64,000 bases of DNA from Rhodococcus opacus B4 (lineage in GTDB: Bacteria > Actinomycetota > Actinomycetes > Mycobacteriales > Mycobacteriaceae). Below are positions 35,345-43,649 of this stretch, in pieces. The notes under the pieces were generated by a model that saw only the letters and a list, made by a program, of their open reading frames with translations, was not told the DNA's origin and ran no database searches. Made by a program: the position numbers and the translations under genes. The DNA lies in contig NC_012522.1 in NCBI RefSeq assembly GCF_000010805.1, positions 3,162,001 to 3,226,000 on the forward strand, given 5' to 3'. Within the stretch, counting starts at the first letter, position 1; every line of letters begins with the position of its first letter.

Positions 35345-37080
35345 GACGTCCTCCTCTGGTGTGCGATGGCGGCGAGCAGCACCGGCAGCCGGTGGTTGGT
35401 GACGATCGCGTCGACACCCGCGTCGAGTGCGGCGCGCACGCCGTCGGGGGCGCAGAACACCGCGCCGCGTAGGGTTTTGGTCCCGGCCGGGATGGCGGGC
35501 AATTGCTCACCGAGGTCTTCGGCAGGGAGGGTGTCCGCATCGAAGACCGGTTCGACGGCGACGTCGGTGCCCACCCGCAGCGGCGTGGCACTCTCGGCCC
35601 ACTCGGTGAGCCGGCGCAGGTCCTCGTCCTCGCTCTCGTCGACCGCCGAGGTCGGCAATTCGCCGGCGTAGACCCTGCCGGTGGTGGCGTCGACGGTGAC
35701 GGTCCGGCCGACCAGACTCTCGACGGTGTCGGCGCCGCAGCCGACGACGCAGGGGGTGTCGAGGGCCCGGCTGACGACGGCCGCGTGTGAGGTCGCGCCG
35801 CCCTGCTCGGTGACGACCGCGGCGGCCGCGATCATGCCGTGCACGTCGTCCGGACTGGTCGACTTGCGAACCAGGATGCATCCCGGATTCGCCTGTGCCG
35901 CTTCGGGAGTATCCACCACCACGCCGGTGGCGACACCCGGGCTGGCGGCCACTCCGGCCACGAGCACCTCCGCGTTGTCGGCGGCGCCGGCGGCGATTTC
36001 CGGCCGCAGGAGGCTGCGGATCTGGTCCGCGGTGACGCGGGTCAGCGCCTCCGCGGGGTCGAGGACGCCCTCGTCGACGAGTTCGACGGCGATCCGGACC
36101 GCGGCGCGGGCGGTGCGCTTCGCCGGCCGGGACTGCAGCAGGAACAACTCTCCGCTCTGCACGGTGAATTCGATGTCCTGGGCGTCGCGGCCCTCACGGT
36201 CGAGGCGCTCGGCAGCCTCGAGGAGTTCCCCGTGCACGGTCGGCCAGCGCTCTTCCAGATCGGACAGGGGTTTCGGGGTGACCCGGCCGGACACGACGTC
36301 CTCCCCCTGCCCCCGCTGCAGATACTCGCCGTAGGGCTCGCGGGTGCCGTCGACCGGGTTGCGGGTGAACAGCACCCCGGTGCCGGAGTCGTCGTCGAGG
36401 TTCCCGAACACCATCGCCTGCACGGTGACCGCGGTTCCGAGGTCGTCCGGGATGCCGTAGTGCTTGCGGTAGGCGAGGGCACGCCGGGACCGACTCGACT
36501 GGAAGACCGAGGCGACGGCGGCGCGCAGTTGTTCCCACGGGTCGGCCGGCACCGTGTCGTCGACGTCGGCGGAGATCGCGGCCCGCACCGACGCCGTGTC
36601 GGGCAGGTCCTCGAGGTCTTCGGTGCAGCCGAGGACGAGGCGGCCGTAGAAACCGGTGAAACGGCGGCGCACCTCGGCCGCGAAGTCGGGGTCCCCGCTC
36701 TCGGCGGCCAGGGCGGCCTCCACCTCGTCGTTGCAGCCGAGGTCGAGGATGGTGTCCATCATGCCCGGCATGCTGATCGCGGCACCCGATCGCACCGACA
36801 CCAGCAGCGGGCGTTCGCTGCCGCCGAAGGTGCGGCCGAGTCGGCTCTCCAGCAACCGGATTCCGGTGACCAGTTCGTCGGCCAGCCCGTCGGGCAGGCC
36901 GCCGTCGGCGAAGTAGGCCGCGCAGGCGTCGGTGGTGACGACGAACGCCGGCGGCACCTTCAGTCCCAGCGACTGCATGCGCCACAGGCTCCAGGCCTTC
37001 CCACCGACCAGGTCCCGGCTCGGCTCGGCGGCGGTCTCGTCGGGGACGACCAGCCAGCGGAAACTCGTTGCGGTGCTCAT
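35341..37080 (-). CDS. PPDK/PEP-synthase-like protein without the PEP/pyruvate barrel
   Basis: 579 residues against about 870-900 for pyruvate phosphate dikinase. Residues 1-345 are the ATP-binding half (DLVGGKAWSLWRMQSLGLKVPPAFVVTT; LVSVRSGAAISMPGMMDTILDLG; GVLFTRNPVDG; DIEFTV..GELFLLQSRPAKR). Residues about 370-475 are a phosphohistidine swivel domain with catalytic His near 432 (TEQGGATSHAAVVSR). Only a ~100-residue stub follows in place of the C-terminal barrel. It should therefore transfer phosphate from ATP via His to a substrate handled by another subunit, as in phenylphosphate synthase or HPE/acetovanillone kinases. Confidence 0.88.
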   Translation of the reverse strand: MSTATSFRWLVVPDETAAEPSRDLVGGKAWSLWRMQSLGLKVPPAFVVTTDACAAYFADGGLPDGLADELVTGIRLLESRLGRTFGGSERPLLVSVRSGAAISMPGMMDTILDLGCNDEVEAALAAESGDPDFAAEVRRRFTGFYGRLVLGCTEDLEDLPDTASVRAAISADVDDTVPADPWEQLRAAVASVFQSSRSRRALAYRKHYGIPDDLGTAVTVQAMVFGNLDDDSGTGVLFTRNPVDGTREPYGEYLQRGQGEDVVSGRVTPKPLSDLEERWPTVHGELLEAAERLDREGRDAQDIEFTVQSGELFLLQSRPAKRTARAAVRIAVELVDEGVLDPAEALTRVTADQIRSLLRPEIAAGAADNAEVLVAGVAASPGVATGVVVDTPEAAQANPGCILVRKSTSPDDVHGMIAAAAVVTEQGGATSHAAVVSRALDTPCVVGCGADTVESLVGRTVTVDATTGRVYAGELPTSAVDESEDEDLRRLTEWAESATPLRVGTDVAVEPVFDADTLPAEDLGEQLPAIPAGTKTLRGAVFCAPDGVRAALDAGVDAIVTNHRLPVLLAAIAHQRRTS

Positions 37081-37685
37081 TCGGGGCGCTCCCGTCCGGT
37101 CAGGCGGAGGATGTGCTCATGCATCTGGAACCACACGGTGTGTGCGGAGTCGACGCGGACACCGCTGACGTAGTCGGTCTCGCCGCCCTCGGCGCGGGTC
37201 AGGGCCGCACCGATCCGGTCGAGGAAACGCTCCACCAGGGGATCCGCCTCGATCAGCGGGGCAAGGATTTTCTGCGTCTTCTCCTGCACACGGCCGAGTT
37301 TCTCGATGATCTTGGCGTCGTAGTCGGCGTCGGCGTGGTCGTTGCTCACGCGGGCGCCGTCGACCTCGACGGTCTGCCAGTCGGTGGTGAGGGCGAGTAC
37401 CTGCTTGTTCACCCCGGTCTCGAAGTCGTCCATCGCGGCTGTCACGGCGTCGTCGGACCGAATCCCCGCGAAGGCCCGCGGGTACACGCCGTCGAGGAAT
37501 TCGCGGCCGGCGGGGGTGATCATGAAGTTGCCGCGGGCGGCCATCACCGCGCCGTCGGCGACGGCCTTCTCCAGCGCCGCCTCGACGTCGGCGACGGGGA
37601 GTGCGTTGATCTCGGCGAGTTGCTCGGCGGATCCGAGCTGACGCAACGTCAGGGTGTGCACGGTGAGTTCGTAGAAGTCGAGCAT
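37077..37685 (-). CDS. unknown winged-helix-like protein in the dikinase operon
   Basis: 202 residues from ATG 37685 (GAAAGGA upstream). Residues 1-65 read like a winged helix (YELTVHTLTLRQLGSAEQLAEINALPVADVEAALEKAVADGAVMAARGNFMITPAGREFL). The rest is helical (EKLGRVQEKTQKILAPLIEADPLVERFLDRIGAALTRAEGG). The TPAGREFL pattern is common in PPDK-associated regulators. It overlaps the dikinase gene by 4 bases, so it may be a subunit or modulator rather than a free transcription factor. Confidence 0.65.
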   Translation of the reverse strand: MLDFYELTVHTLTLRQLGSAEQLAEINALPVADVEAALEKAVADGAVMAARGNFMITPAGREFLDGVYPRAFAGIRSDDAVTAAMDDFETGVNKQVLALTTDWQTVEVDGARVSNDHADADYDAKIIEKLGRVQEKTQKILAPLIEADPLVERFLDRIGAALTRAEGGETDYVSGVRVDSAHTVWFQMHEHILRLTGRERPE

Positions 37686-37708
37686 GAGGGGTCCTTTCGG
37701 TGTCAGGG

Positions 37709-39184
37709 TCACGCCCGCGCGGCGACCATGCGGTCACGGACTTCGCGGCGCAGGGACTTCCCGACCGGGCTGGTGGGGATGTTCGGCCAGATCTCCAGGG
37801 AGCGAGGGCGTTTGAAACCCGCCAGCCGATCGGAGCAGAACTCGAGGATCTCGTCGGGTGCGGCGGCGGATCGGGTGACGACCGCGGCCGCGACACGTTC
37901 GCCCCACTTCTCGTCGGGCAGGCCCACGACGGCGGCCTCGACGACGGCGGGGTGCGTCAGCAGGGCGTCTTCGACCTCACGCGGGTAGACGTTGAAACCG
38001 CCCGAGATGATGACGTCGTGCCTGCGGTCGAGCAGGTGCAGGTAGCCGTCTTCGTCCCAGCGACCGATGTCGCCGGTGTGCAGCCAGCCGTCCGGTTCGA
38101 TCGTCTCGGCGGTGGCGTCGGGACGCCGCCAGTACCGGCTCATCGTGTGCGGGCCCCGGGTCAGGACCTCCCCGACCTCGCCGGGCCCGAGCACGGTGCC
38201 GTCGGTGGAACGGACCTGCACCTCGACGAAGGTGTAGGGCTTGCCGGCGGAGGTGAGTCGTTCGGGTGTGTGCTCCCACGGCTGCAGGCAGGTGATCGCC
38301 AGCGGCGCCTCCGCCTGGCCGTAGAGTTGCGCGAAAACCGGTCCGAGGATGACGATTCCGCGTTGGAGCACGCTGGTAGCGATCGGGGCACCTCCGTAGC
38401 ACAACCGCTCGAGAGCGAGGTCCGCCGTTGCCGCGGCAGGGTTCTCGAGCAACATCGCGATCATCGTCGGAACCATGAACGTCGAAGTGGCCCTGTACTT
38501 CTGCGCGGCCTCGAGGAACGCGGCGGGCGAGAACTTCGACACGATGACGTTCGGGGCACCCTTGACCAGGTGCGGCAGGAAGAACGCGCCGCTGCCGTGG
38601 GTGATGGGTGCGGCGTGCAGCATCACCGAATCCGGTCGCAGGTTGGGCAGCAGGTCGACCAGGAAGTTGGCCACTTCGGCGAGCTCGCTGCGCGTGGTCA
38701 GCACCACCGCCTTCGGCTTGCCGGTGGTGCCGCCGGTGTAGGCCAGGCGCAGTGGTTCGTCCTGGTCGCGCCGCACGTCGCAGGGACCGTCGGCGGCGCC
38801 GGCGATGAGGCCGGGCAGCTCGTCGGCGGTGATCATCACCTCGACCTTCGCGGGCGGCTCCCCGGCGTGGACCAGCGCTCGTGCCTGCGAGTCCTCGACC
38901 TTGTAGGCGTGCTCGTGGGCGGTCTCGCGGACGTTCAGCGGGACCCGGACCAGGCCGGCCTTCGCGAGGGCGTAGTAGACGACGACGCCGTCGATGCCGT
39001 TGGGCATCAGGACCGCGACGCGGTCGCCGGATTCGAGGCCGCGGGCCAGCAGCGCGTGGCCGAGCCGGTCGGTGAGCTCGTCGAATTCGGCGAAGCTCAC
39101 CACCCGGTCGCCGTCGATCAGCGCGGGAGCGGAACCGAATTGCCGCCCGGCGCGGCGGATCAGGTCACCGATCTGCATCGTCAT
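37709..39184 (-). CDS. acyl-CoA synthetase (AMP-forming)
   Basis: 491 residues. AMP-binding P-loop LAYTGGTTGKPKAVVLT, YGQAEAPLAITCL, the GWLHTGDIGRWDEDGYLHLLDR hinge motif, and the C-terminal lysine in PTSPVGKSLRREV. It activates a carboxylic acid to the CoA ester, probably the product of the carboxylase before thiolysis, or an aromatic acid after cleavage. Start ATG 39184 has GAAGGA just upstream and overlaps the upstream stop (ATGA). Confidence 0.93.
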   Translation of the reverse strand: MTMQIGDLIRRAGRQFGSAPALIDGDRVVSFAEFDELTDRLGHALLARGLESGDRVAVLMPNGIDGVVVYYALAKAGLVRVPLNVRETAHEHAYKVEDSQARALVHAGEPPAKVEVMITADELPGLIAGAADGPCDVRRDQDEPLRLAYTGGTTGKPKAVVLTTRSELAEVANFLVDLLPNLRPDSVMLHAAPITHGSGAFFLPHLVKGAPNVIVSKFSPAAFLEAAQKYRATSTFMVPTMIAMLLENPAAATADLALERLCYGGAPIATSVLQRGIVILGPVFAQLYGQAEAPLAITCLQPWEHTPERLTSAGKPYTFVEVQVRSTDGTVLGPGEVGEVLTRGPHTMSRYWRRPDATAETIEPDGWLHTGDIGRWDEDGYLHLLDRRHDVIISGGFNVYPREVEDALLTHPAVVEAAVVGLPDEKWGERVAAAVVTRSAAAPDEILEFCSDRLAGFKRPRSLEIWPNIPTSPVGKSLRREVRDRMVAARA

Positions 39185-40740
39185 TCCTTCGCCTCCCTCG
39201 CGGCGGGGAGGTCTGCGCGACGCAATCCGGATCCGCGGCCCTCGAGGTTCCGGGAGCCTCGCTGGGTGAGGCGGTACAGCTCGTCCGCCTGCGGGGTCCC
39301 GTGGTTCCACTTCACCCACTCCTCGTCGAGGAAGCGGTTGCGCCCGTCCAGTACGGCGGGCGTGAATCCCCGTGCGCGCTGGTTGTAGTCGTCGATGTCG
39401 ACCCGTCCGGCGCTGGTGGTCCACAGACCGGTCTTCTCGGGCAGGCTGGACGAACCGGTGAACTGATCGCCGGCGGTCGGCGCATAGTCGTCGTCGGTGA
39501 GCACCGAGAAGGGGATTCCGGTGAGCATGTTGCGGTTCAGGTCGGAGTAGCGGGCCATGGTGTACTCGTTGCTCGTCTGGTGGGGTAACCCCAGCAGACC
39601 GACCATCTCCCCGAGGTTGTCGCGACCGTATTCGTCGTTGAGCAACGGCTTGAACCGCTGCACCCGCTCGTCGATCTGGAACCAGTAGTCCTGCCGGTAG
39701 GTTCCGGCGAGATGCGCGAAGTCCTTGCCGACCGAGGAGTAGACCATGGCGCCGGCGTCGATCATCTGCTCACGTGACCAGTTGGCGATCCGCTTCCACA
39801 GGTCGGTGGTCGCCTCGTTGAGGATCTCGCGGTACTGCTCCATGGTGTCGGCCAGGGTGTCGGCGTTGTCCATGCCGACCGGAATGTAGCCGTCGGTCAA
39901 CGCGTCCGAGGTGTACATGCCGACCGCCTCGATGTTCGCGGCGTTGTATCCCGGTTCGGCCTCGAACGACGCCCAGTCGTCCATGAGGTGGAAGTTGGTG
40001 CCCTTGAACACGATCGGAATGGTGAGATTGTTGAACGGCAGCTGAGAGGCGATGCCGTCGAGCCACGGGTAGTCGCCCTCGGTGAGGTCGAAGAAGTCCC
40101 GCATGATCATCTGCCGGTTGTCGCCGAAGTTGTAGGGGCCGCTGTTGTGCAGACCGATACGGCACTCGCAGTGGGCGAGGAACGCGTACTGGGACAGCTG
40201 GGCAACGAGTTTGGTGGCGGCGGTGTGCAGCCGGTCGCCGGGAACGACGCCGTGGAGGTCCGACTCGAACACCTGCAGGGTGCGTTCGGGCAGAAATTGG
40301 CTGCGGTCGCCGAACTCCTTGTTCGTCAGGTGCCCGTCGTTGCGGTGATACGCCAGATTGAAGCGCCGGGAGAAGTCGAGCACGTCGACGACGTCGTCGA
40401 CGGCGTCGGTGGGCCGGATCAGTCCCCAGTTCATCAGCATTTCGCGGCCGATGAGGTAGAACGCGGGCATACCCCACGCCGCGTTGACCGTGTCCACCTT
40501 CAGGCTGACCTCGCGGGCCCGGTCGCCGAGTTCCTCGGCCGGCGTCGCCGAGTCGATCTCACGCAGCAGGGTGGGCAACCGGTAGAAGCTGTTGAGATAG
40601 CTCACCAGCATGTACGGGTTCATCGGGAACAGCTTCGACTCCTGCACGGTGCGCGTGATGCACAGCCAGTAGGTGGTGTCCGACAGGCTCCGCAGGTAGT
40701 TGTTGGTTTCCAGCAGAGTCCGGTAGTTCAGGTTCGCCAT
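39181..40740 (-). CDS. unknown large protein, family X member 1 (dikinase partner)
   Basis: 519 residues, no recognised family. It is clearly related to the C-terminal ~400 residues of the 43650-45272 product and to the 45275-46465 product. All three share an ELF/KLF.M..Y block near the start, a GRE block, and a C-[DE]-x-R-x(4)-[CH]-[DN]-[ST]-GPY signature (CECRIGLHNSGPY here), then a PW.DGI segment. It starts 4 bases after the separate swivel gene. By analogy to two-subunit dikinases it is the candidate substrate-binding subunit; this is inference. Confidence 0.75.
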   Translation of the reverse strand: MANLNYRTLLETNNYLRSLSDTTYWLCITRTVQESKLFPMNPYMLVSYLNSFYRLPTLLREIDSATPAEELGDRAREVSLKVDTVNAAWGMPAFYLIGREMLMNWGLIRPTDAVDDVVDVLDFSRRFNLAYHRNDGHLTNKEFGDRSQFLPERTLQVFESDLHGVVPGDRLHTAATKLVAQLSQYAFLAHCECRIGLHNSGPYNFGDNRQMIMRDFFDLTEGDYPWLDGIASQLPFNNLTIPIVFKGTNFHLMDDWASFEAEPGYNAANIEAVGMYTSDALTDGYIPVGMDNADTLADTMEQYREILNEATTDLWKRIANWSREQMIDAGAMVYSSVGKDFAHLAGTYRQDYWFQIDERVQRFKPLLNDEYGRDNLGEMVGLLGLPHQTSNEYTMARYSDLNRNMLTGIPFSVLTDDDYAPTAGDQFTGSSSLPEKTGLWTTSAGRVDIDDYNQRARGFTPAVLDGRNRFLDEEWVKWNHGTPQADELYRLTQRGSRNLEGRGSGLRRADLPAAREAKE

Positions 40741-40744
40741 GGTC

Positions 40745-41461
40745 TCAGCCCTCGTTCTCGATCAGCCAGATCCGGGCATGCCCGGTGTCACCCAACTCGT
40801 ATGCGTCCGACGCCGGAGGTGCCGCGGTCACTTCGAGTTCCACCACGTCGCCGTTCTTCAGGTCGTTGATCTTGCAGTTCATCAGCGTGGGAACGTCGTA
40901 CTCCCGGGCGAGGATGCCCAGGTGGGAGCGCACGGTGCCGCCGAGGCAGATGACTCCGGCGAACCCCTCGATGATCGGAGCGGTCAGGGTGCCGCCCGAA
41001 TCGCCGATCACGGCGATGGTGCCCGGCGGGATGCCGTCCGTGAGGAATTCCATGACCTGCTCGATTGTGGAGACCAGGGCGACCGGTCCGGTGACCGTCC
41101 GAGACTTCTTGATGACGTTGTCGCCGACGCCCACCTGCCGGCGCCCGTCCGAATCCAGACCCTCCGCGAACGTCCGCGCCTCACGGTCGACGCGCTTGTA
41201 CTTGTCCGGCTCGGAATCGAGCGAGACCGTCGCCGAGTACTCGAACCGGTACCCGGAATCCAGGGCCTCCTGCTCGACGGCCCGGGCGTCGTCCACGGAG
41301 AAGAGATCGAATTGACGTTCGAATACGACGTCCTTCCACTGACAATCGGTGGCCGCCCGCCGTTGCGCCACCAACGACCGCACTGCGGTGTTGAAGCGGC
41401 CGGGCAACGGCAGCATTTCGGTCGATCCCCATTTCGGGGCAGTAACCGCGGAGTCGGACAT
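40745..41461 (-). CDS. phosphohistidine-swivel protein 1 (PEP-utilising mobile domain)
   Basis: 238 residues. The C-terminal half is a PEP-utilising mobile domain (VIGDSGGTLTAPIIEGFAGVICLGG-TVRSHLGILAREYDVPTL) with the phosphorylatable His near residue 180, followed by DLKNGDVVELEV. The first ~115 residues are unassigned. A second swivel beside the PPDK-like protein suggests that phosphate is relayed between subunits, or that this one replaces it for another partner. First gene of the 11-gene operon (GAGGTGAC before the ATG). Confidence 0.85.
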   Translation of the reverse strand: MSDSAVTAPKWGSTEMLPLPGRFNTAVRSLVAQRRAATDCQWKDVVFERQFDLFSVDDARAVEQEALDSGYRFEYSATVSLDSEPDKYKRVDREARTFAEGLDSDGRRQVGVGDNVIKKSRTVTGPVALVSTIEQVMEFLTDGIPPGTIAVIGDSGGTLTAPIIEGFAGVICLGGTVRSHLGILAREYDVPTLMNCKINDLKNGDVVELEVTAAPPASDAYELGDTGHARIWLIENEG

Positions 41462-41579
41462 GTCACCTCACTCATTTGAGCGGCAGCCATAGCGCCACCG
41501 ACCGAAAAGGGGGCCTCTACCTGGCCCTTTCTCTCCGGGATCTTTTCCTTGTGAGGAAAAACTAGTTACTATCGGCAGT

Positions 41580-42413
41580 GTGACCCAGTCCACGTTGGGG
41601 GACAGTTCCGAGACATCTCCGAAAACCACACGGTCCACGTCCGGAACCCACTCCCCCCTCCGCGCCCAGCTGCACAAGGCCGACTACGAACGCGCCTTCG
41701 ACGTCCTCGAACAGTGCGCCGACGCAGCCTGCCTGCCCGACTTCAAAGAGCGCGCCGTCGACGCGATCAGCGAGCACTTCGCGCTCCGACACGTCTCCTT
41801 CTTCGCCGGCCCGACCTTCCACACCGTGTTCGAGGACTCCGCACCCCTGACGGCCGGCAAGACCGCCAAGATGCTGCCCGAATACCAGGACCGGTGGGCC
41901 CGGTACGACATCTTCGGCACCCCCGTGGCGATGCGCCAACTCGTCCACAGCGGGCTGTCCACGCTGGACGAGCTGCAATCGATGGGACAGTTGCCGGCCG
42001 CGGCGGACGCGTACGTCAGATATTTCCTGTCGTCCACGTGGCGGATGCAGACCGCCGCGGCGCTGCGCCTGGAGCTGAGCTCGGGGCATACCGCACTCCT
42101 CGGGATGTTCGACCCGGAGCCGGGCAAGATCGGCGCCGCCGAGGCGGCCACGCTGCGACTGCTCAGCAAGCAGATGTCGGCGATGGCGCGCGGGCTGCCG
42201 GCGTCGCGACCGCAGGGCGCGCTCGCGAAGCTGTCCGAGCGACAGCGGCAGGTGGTCCAGCTCGTCGCGGACGGGTTGTCGAATGCGCAGATCGCCGAAA
42301 TCCTCTCCCTCGCCGAGGACAGCGTGAAGAAGTACGTCACCCGGATTCTCACGTCCACCGGATGCCAGTCACGGATTGAGCTCGCGCTGCTCGCCCGCGC
42401 TCAGCGAACATAG
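41580..42413 (+). CDS. LuxR-type regulator between the two swivel operons
   Basis: 277 residues from GTG 41580. The N-terminal region (residues 30-200) resembles a sensor domain without known motif. The C-terminal LuxR helix-turn-helix is LSERQRQVVQLVADGLSNAQIAEILSLAEDSVKKYVTRIL (about 219-258). It is divergent from the 11-gene operon and convergent with the 4-gene operon across a terminator, so it likely controls both. A 26-bp element repeated upstream of the second operon lies at the start of this gene, so a later start codon is possible, though no ATG/GTG candidate is close. Confidence 0.85.
   Translation: MTQSTLGDSSETSPKTTRSTSGTHSPLRAQLHKADYERAFDVLEQCADAACLPDFKERAVDAISEHFALRHVSFFAGPTFHTVFEDSAPLTAGKTAKMLPEYQDRWARYDIFGTPVAMRQLVHSGLSTLDELQSMGQLPAAADAYVRYFLSSTWRMQTAAALRLELSSGHTALLGMFDPEPGKIGAAEAATLRLLSKQMSAMARGLPASRPQGALAKLSERQRQVVQLVADGLSNAQIAEILSLAEDSVKKYVTRILTSTGCQSRIELALLARAQRT
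41586..41611. promoter_or_regulatory. 26-bp repeated element, copy 1
   Basis: CAGTCCAC, three variable bases, GGGGGACAGT, two variable bases, then CGA. It matches the element at 46937-46962 at 22 of 26 positions. Here it lies at the 5' end of the LuxR-type gene. It is a candidate site for that regulator. Confidence 0.55.
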
Positions 42414-42434
42414 TTCGGCCTCGGCGGACACGGC

Positions 42435-42471
42435 AGAAGGGGCCGCGGACAATTCGTCCGCGGCCCCTTCT
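42435..42471. terminator. bidirectional terminator between LuxR and the second swivel operon
   Basis: AGAAGGGGCCGCGGAC and GTCCGCGGCCCCTTCT are perfect 16-bp arms with a 5-base loop, 21 bases past the LuxR stop and 10 bases past the convergent operon's last stop. Confidence 0.9.
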
Positions 42472-42481
42472 TCCGCTCCGG

Positions 42482-43627
42482 TCAGAGGAAGGAGTTCTCC
42501 TTCGTCAGCCCGTAGCGGGGATGTTCGCCGATCACCATCGATTCGAAGATTCCGTACCCGACGGCATCGCCCTCACGGCAACGGATCACGCAGTCCCGCA
42601 ACTGATGTACCTCCCGCGCCGTGTCGGCCTCGGAGACATCGGCGTACCGTTCGCCGTCGAGATGCGACGGACCGTGCCATTGACCGTGCCGGTGGCCCTT
42701 GAATCCGAAATACAGTCCCGTGCCGAGGTGGAAGCCGGTGTCGCTGACCGGTTCGATCTCGATGGTGCGGGTCTCGCCCCAGCCGGCGTCGAAAGTCAGC
42801 TTCCCCCCGAGCAACCGGCGGTTGACCGGGTCGTACTTCAGGTCGTCCTGCAATCCGTGCAACGGAATCTGGGTTCCGTCGGGGCGGTTCTCGAATCCGG
42901 AGAAGTAGGTCGTCACTCCGTCGACCCACTGGAGATAGTGATGGATCTCGTAGCTGGAACCGTCCGGGCGCTGCAACCACATCGGGCTCCAGGTGAGGAG
43001 GAAGTCGCTGTCCAGCCGCTGGGGCTTGTAAATATCCGGGGCAGGTTCCCCGACGTCCATCCGCACGCCCCAGGAGTGATCGCGGAATCCGAACCACTCC
43101 TCGTCACGGACCTCGATGCGCTCACCGTCGATCCAGATTTCGCCACTGATCGTCGACGCCTGGTGGTAGCGCAGGAGATCCGACTGCACACGGAAGCCCT
43201 GGGTCTCGCGCTGCGCGTCCTTCTGTTCCAGGAACGGTGGCAGCACTCCGGTGACGGTGAGGTCGAAGCGAACCGGAATGACGTCGTTCTCCTGCAGCGT
43301 CCACCGAACCTTGCGGAGCGGCTCGAGGACCTCGTAATCCAGGGGACCGACCCCCACCCGTTCCGCGTCGAGGTCGAGTTGCCGGCTCGCACGGACGGTG
43401 AGCTGCTCCTTGCCGCGGGAGATCCCCGCGAACATATCCATGACGTTCCGGTTGTGGTACTTCCCGATTCCCACATCTACCTGTATCGATCCGTCGCGCG
43501 AGAAGAGCGACGACCACAGCTTCTCGGTCCACGTGTTGTCGGCCTGGCTGATCGTGGCGAACGTCTCGGGCGTCTGGTGGCACAGCATCTCGTCTGCCGA
43601 GACGATCTTCTGCATCGATTGGCGCAC
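42482..43627 (-). CDS. CrtC/AttH-like (hydroxyneurosporene-synthase fold) protein
   Basis: 381 residues from GTG 43627, which has AGGAGG 6 bases upstream; the ATG at 43615 has none. Beta-rich protein with the GEIWIDGERIEVRDEEWFGFRDHSWGVRMD motif typical of the CrtC/AttH lipocalin-like superfamily, many of which hydrate or bind lipophilic compounds. Other blocks include FLLTWSPMWLQRPDGSSYEIHHY and GLYFGFKGHRHGQWHG. Function is unknown; its place in the swivel operon suggests it acts on, or carries, the hydrophobic substrate. Confidence 0.65.
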   Translation of the reverse strand: MRQSMQKIVSADEMLCHQTPETFATISQADNTWTEKLWSSLFSRDGSIQVDVGIGKYHNRNVMDMFAGISRGKEQLTVRASRQLDLDAERVGVGPLDYEVLEPLRKVRWTLQENDVIPVRFDLTVTGVLPPFLEQKDAQRETQGFRVQSDLLRYHQASTISGEIWIDGERIEVRDEEWFGFRDHSWGVRMDVGEPAPDIYKPQRLDSDFLLTWSPMWLQRPDGSSYEIHHYLQWVDGVTTYFSGFENRPDGTQIPLHGLQDDLKYDPVNRRLLGGKLTFDAGWGETRTIEIEPVSDTGFHLGTGLYFGFKGHRHGQWHGPSHLDGERYADVSEADTAREVHQLRDCVIRCREGDAVGYGIFESMVIGEHPRYGLTKENSFL

Positions 43628-43649
43628 GTCGGGCCTCCTTTCTCGTTGT

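Noticed and set aside
41503..41527. Block GAAAAGGGGG...ACCTG near the LuxR promoter, similar to 47556-47579
   Set aside because: The match beyond the G-run needs gaps, and both lie in GC-rich inverted sequence. The 22-of-26 element at 41586 and 46937 is a much stronger signal.
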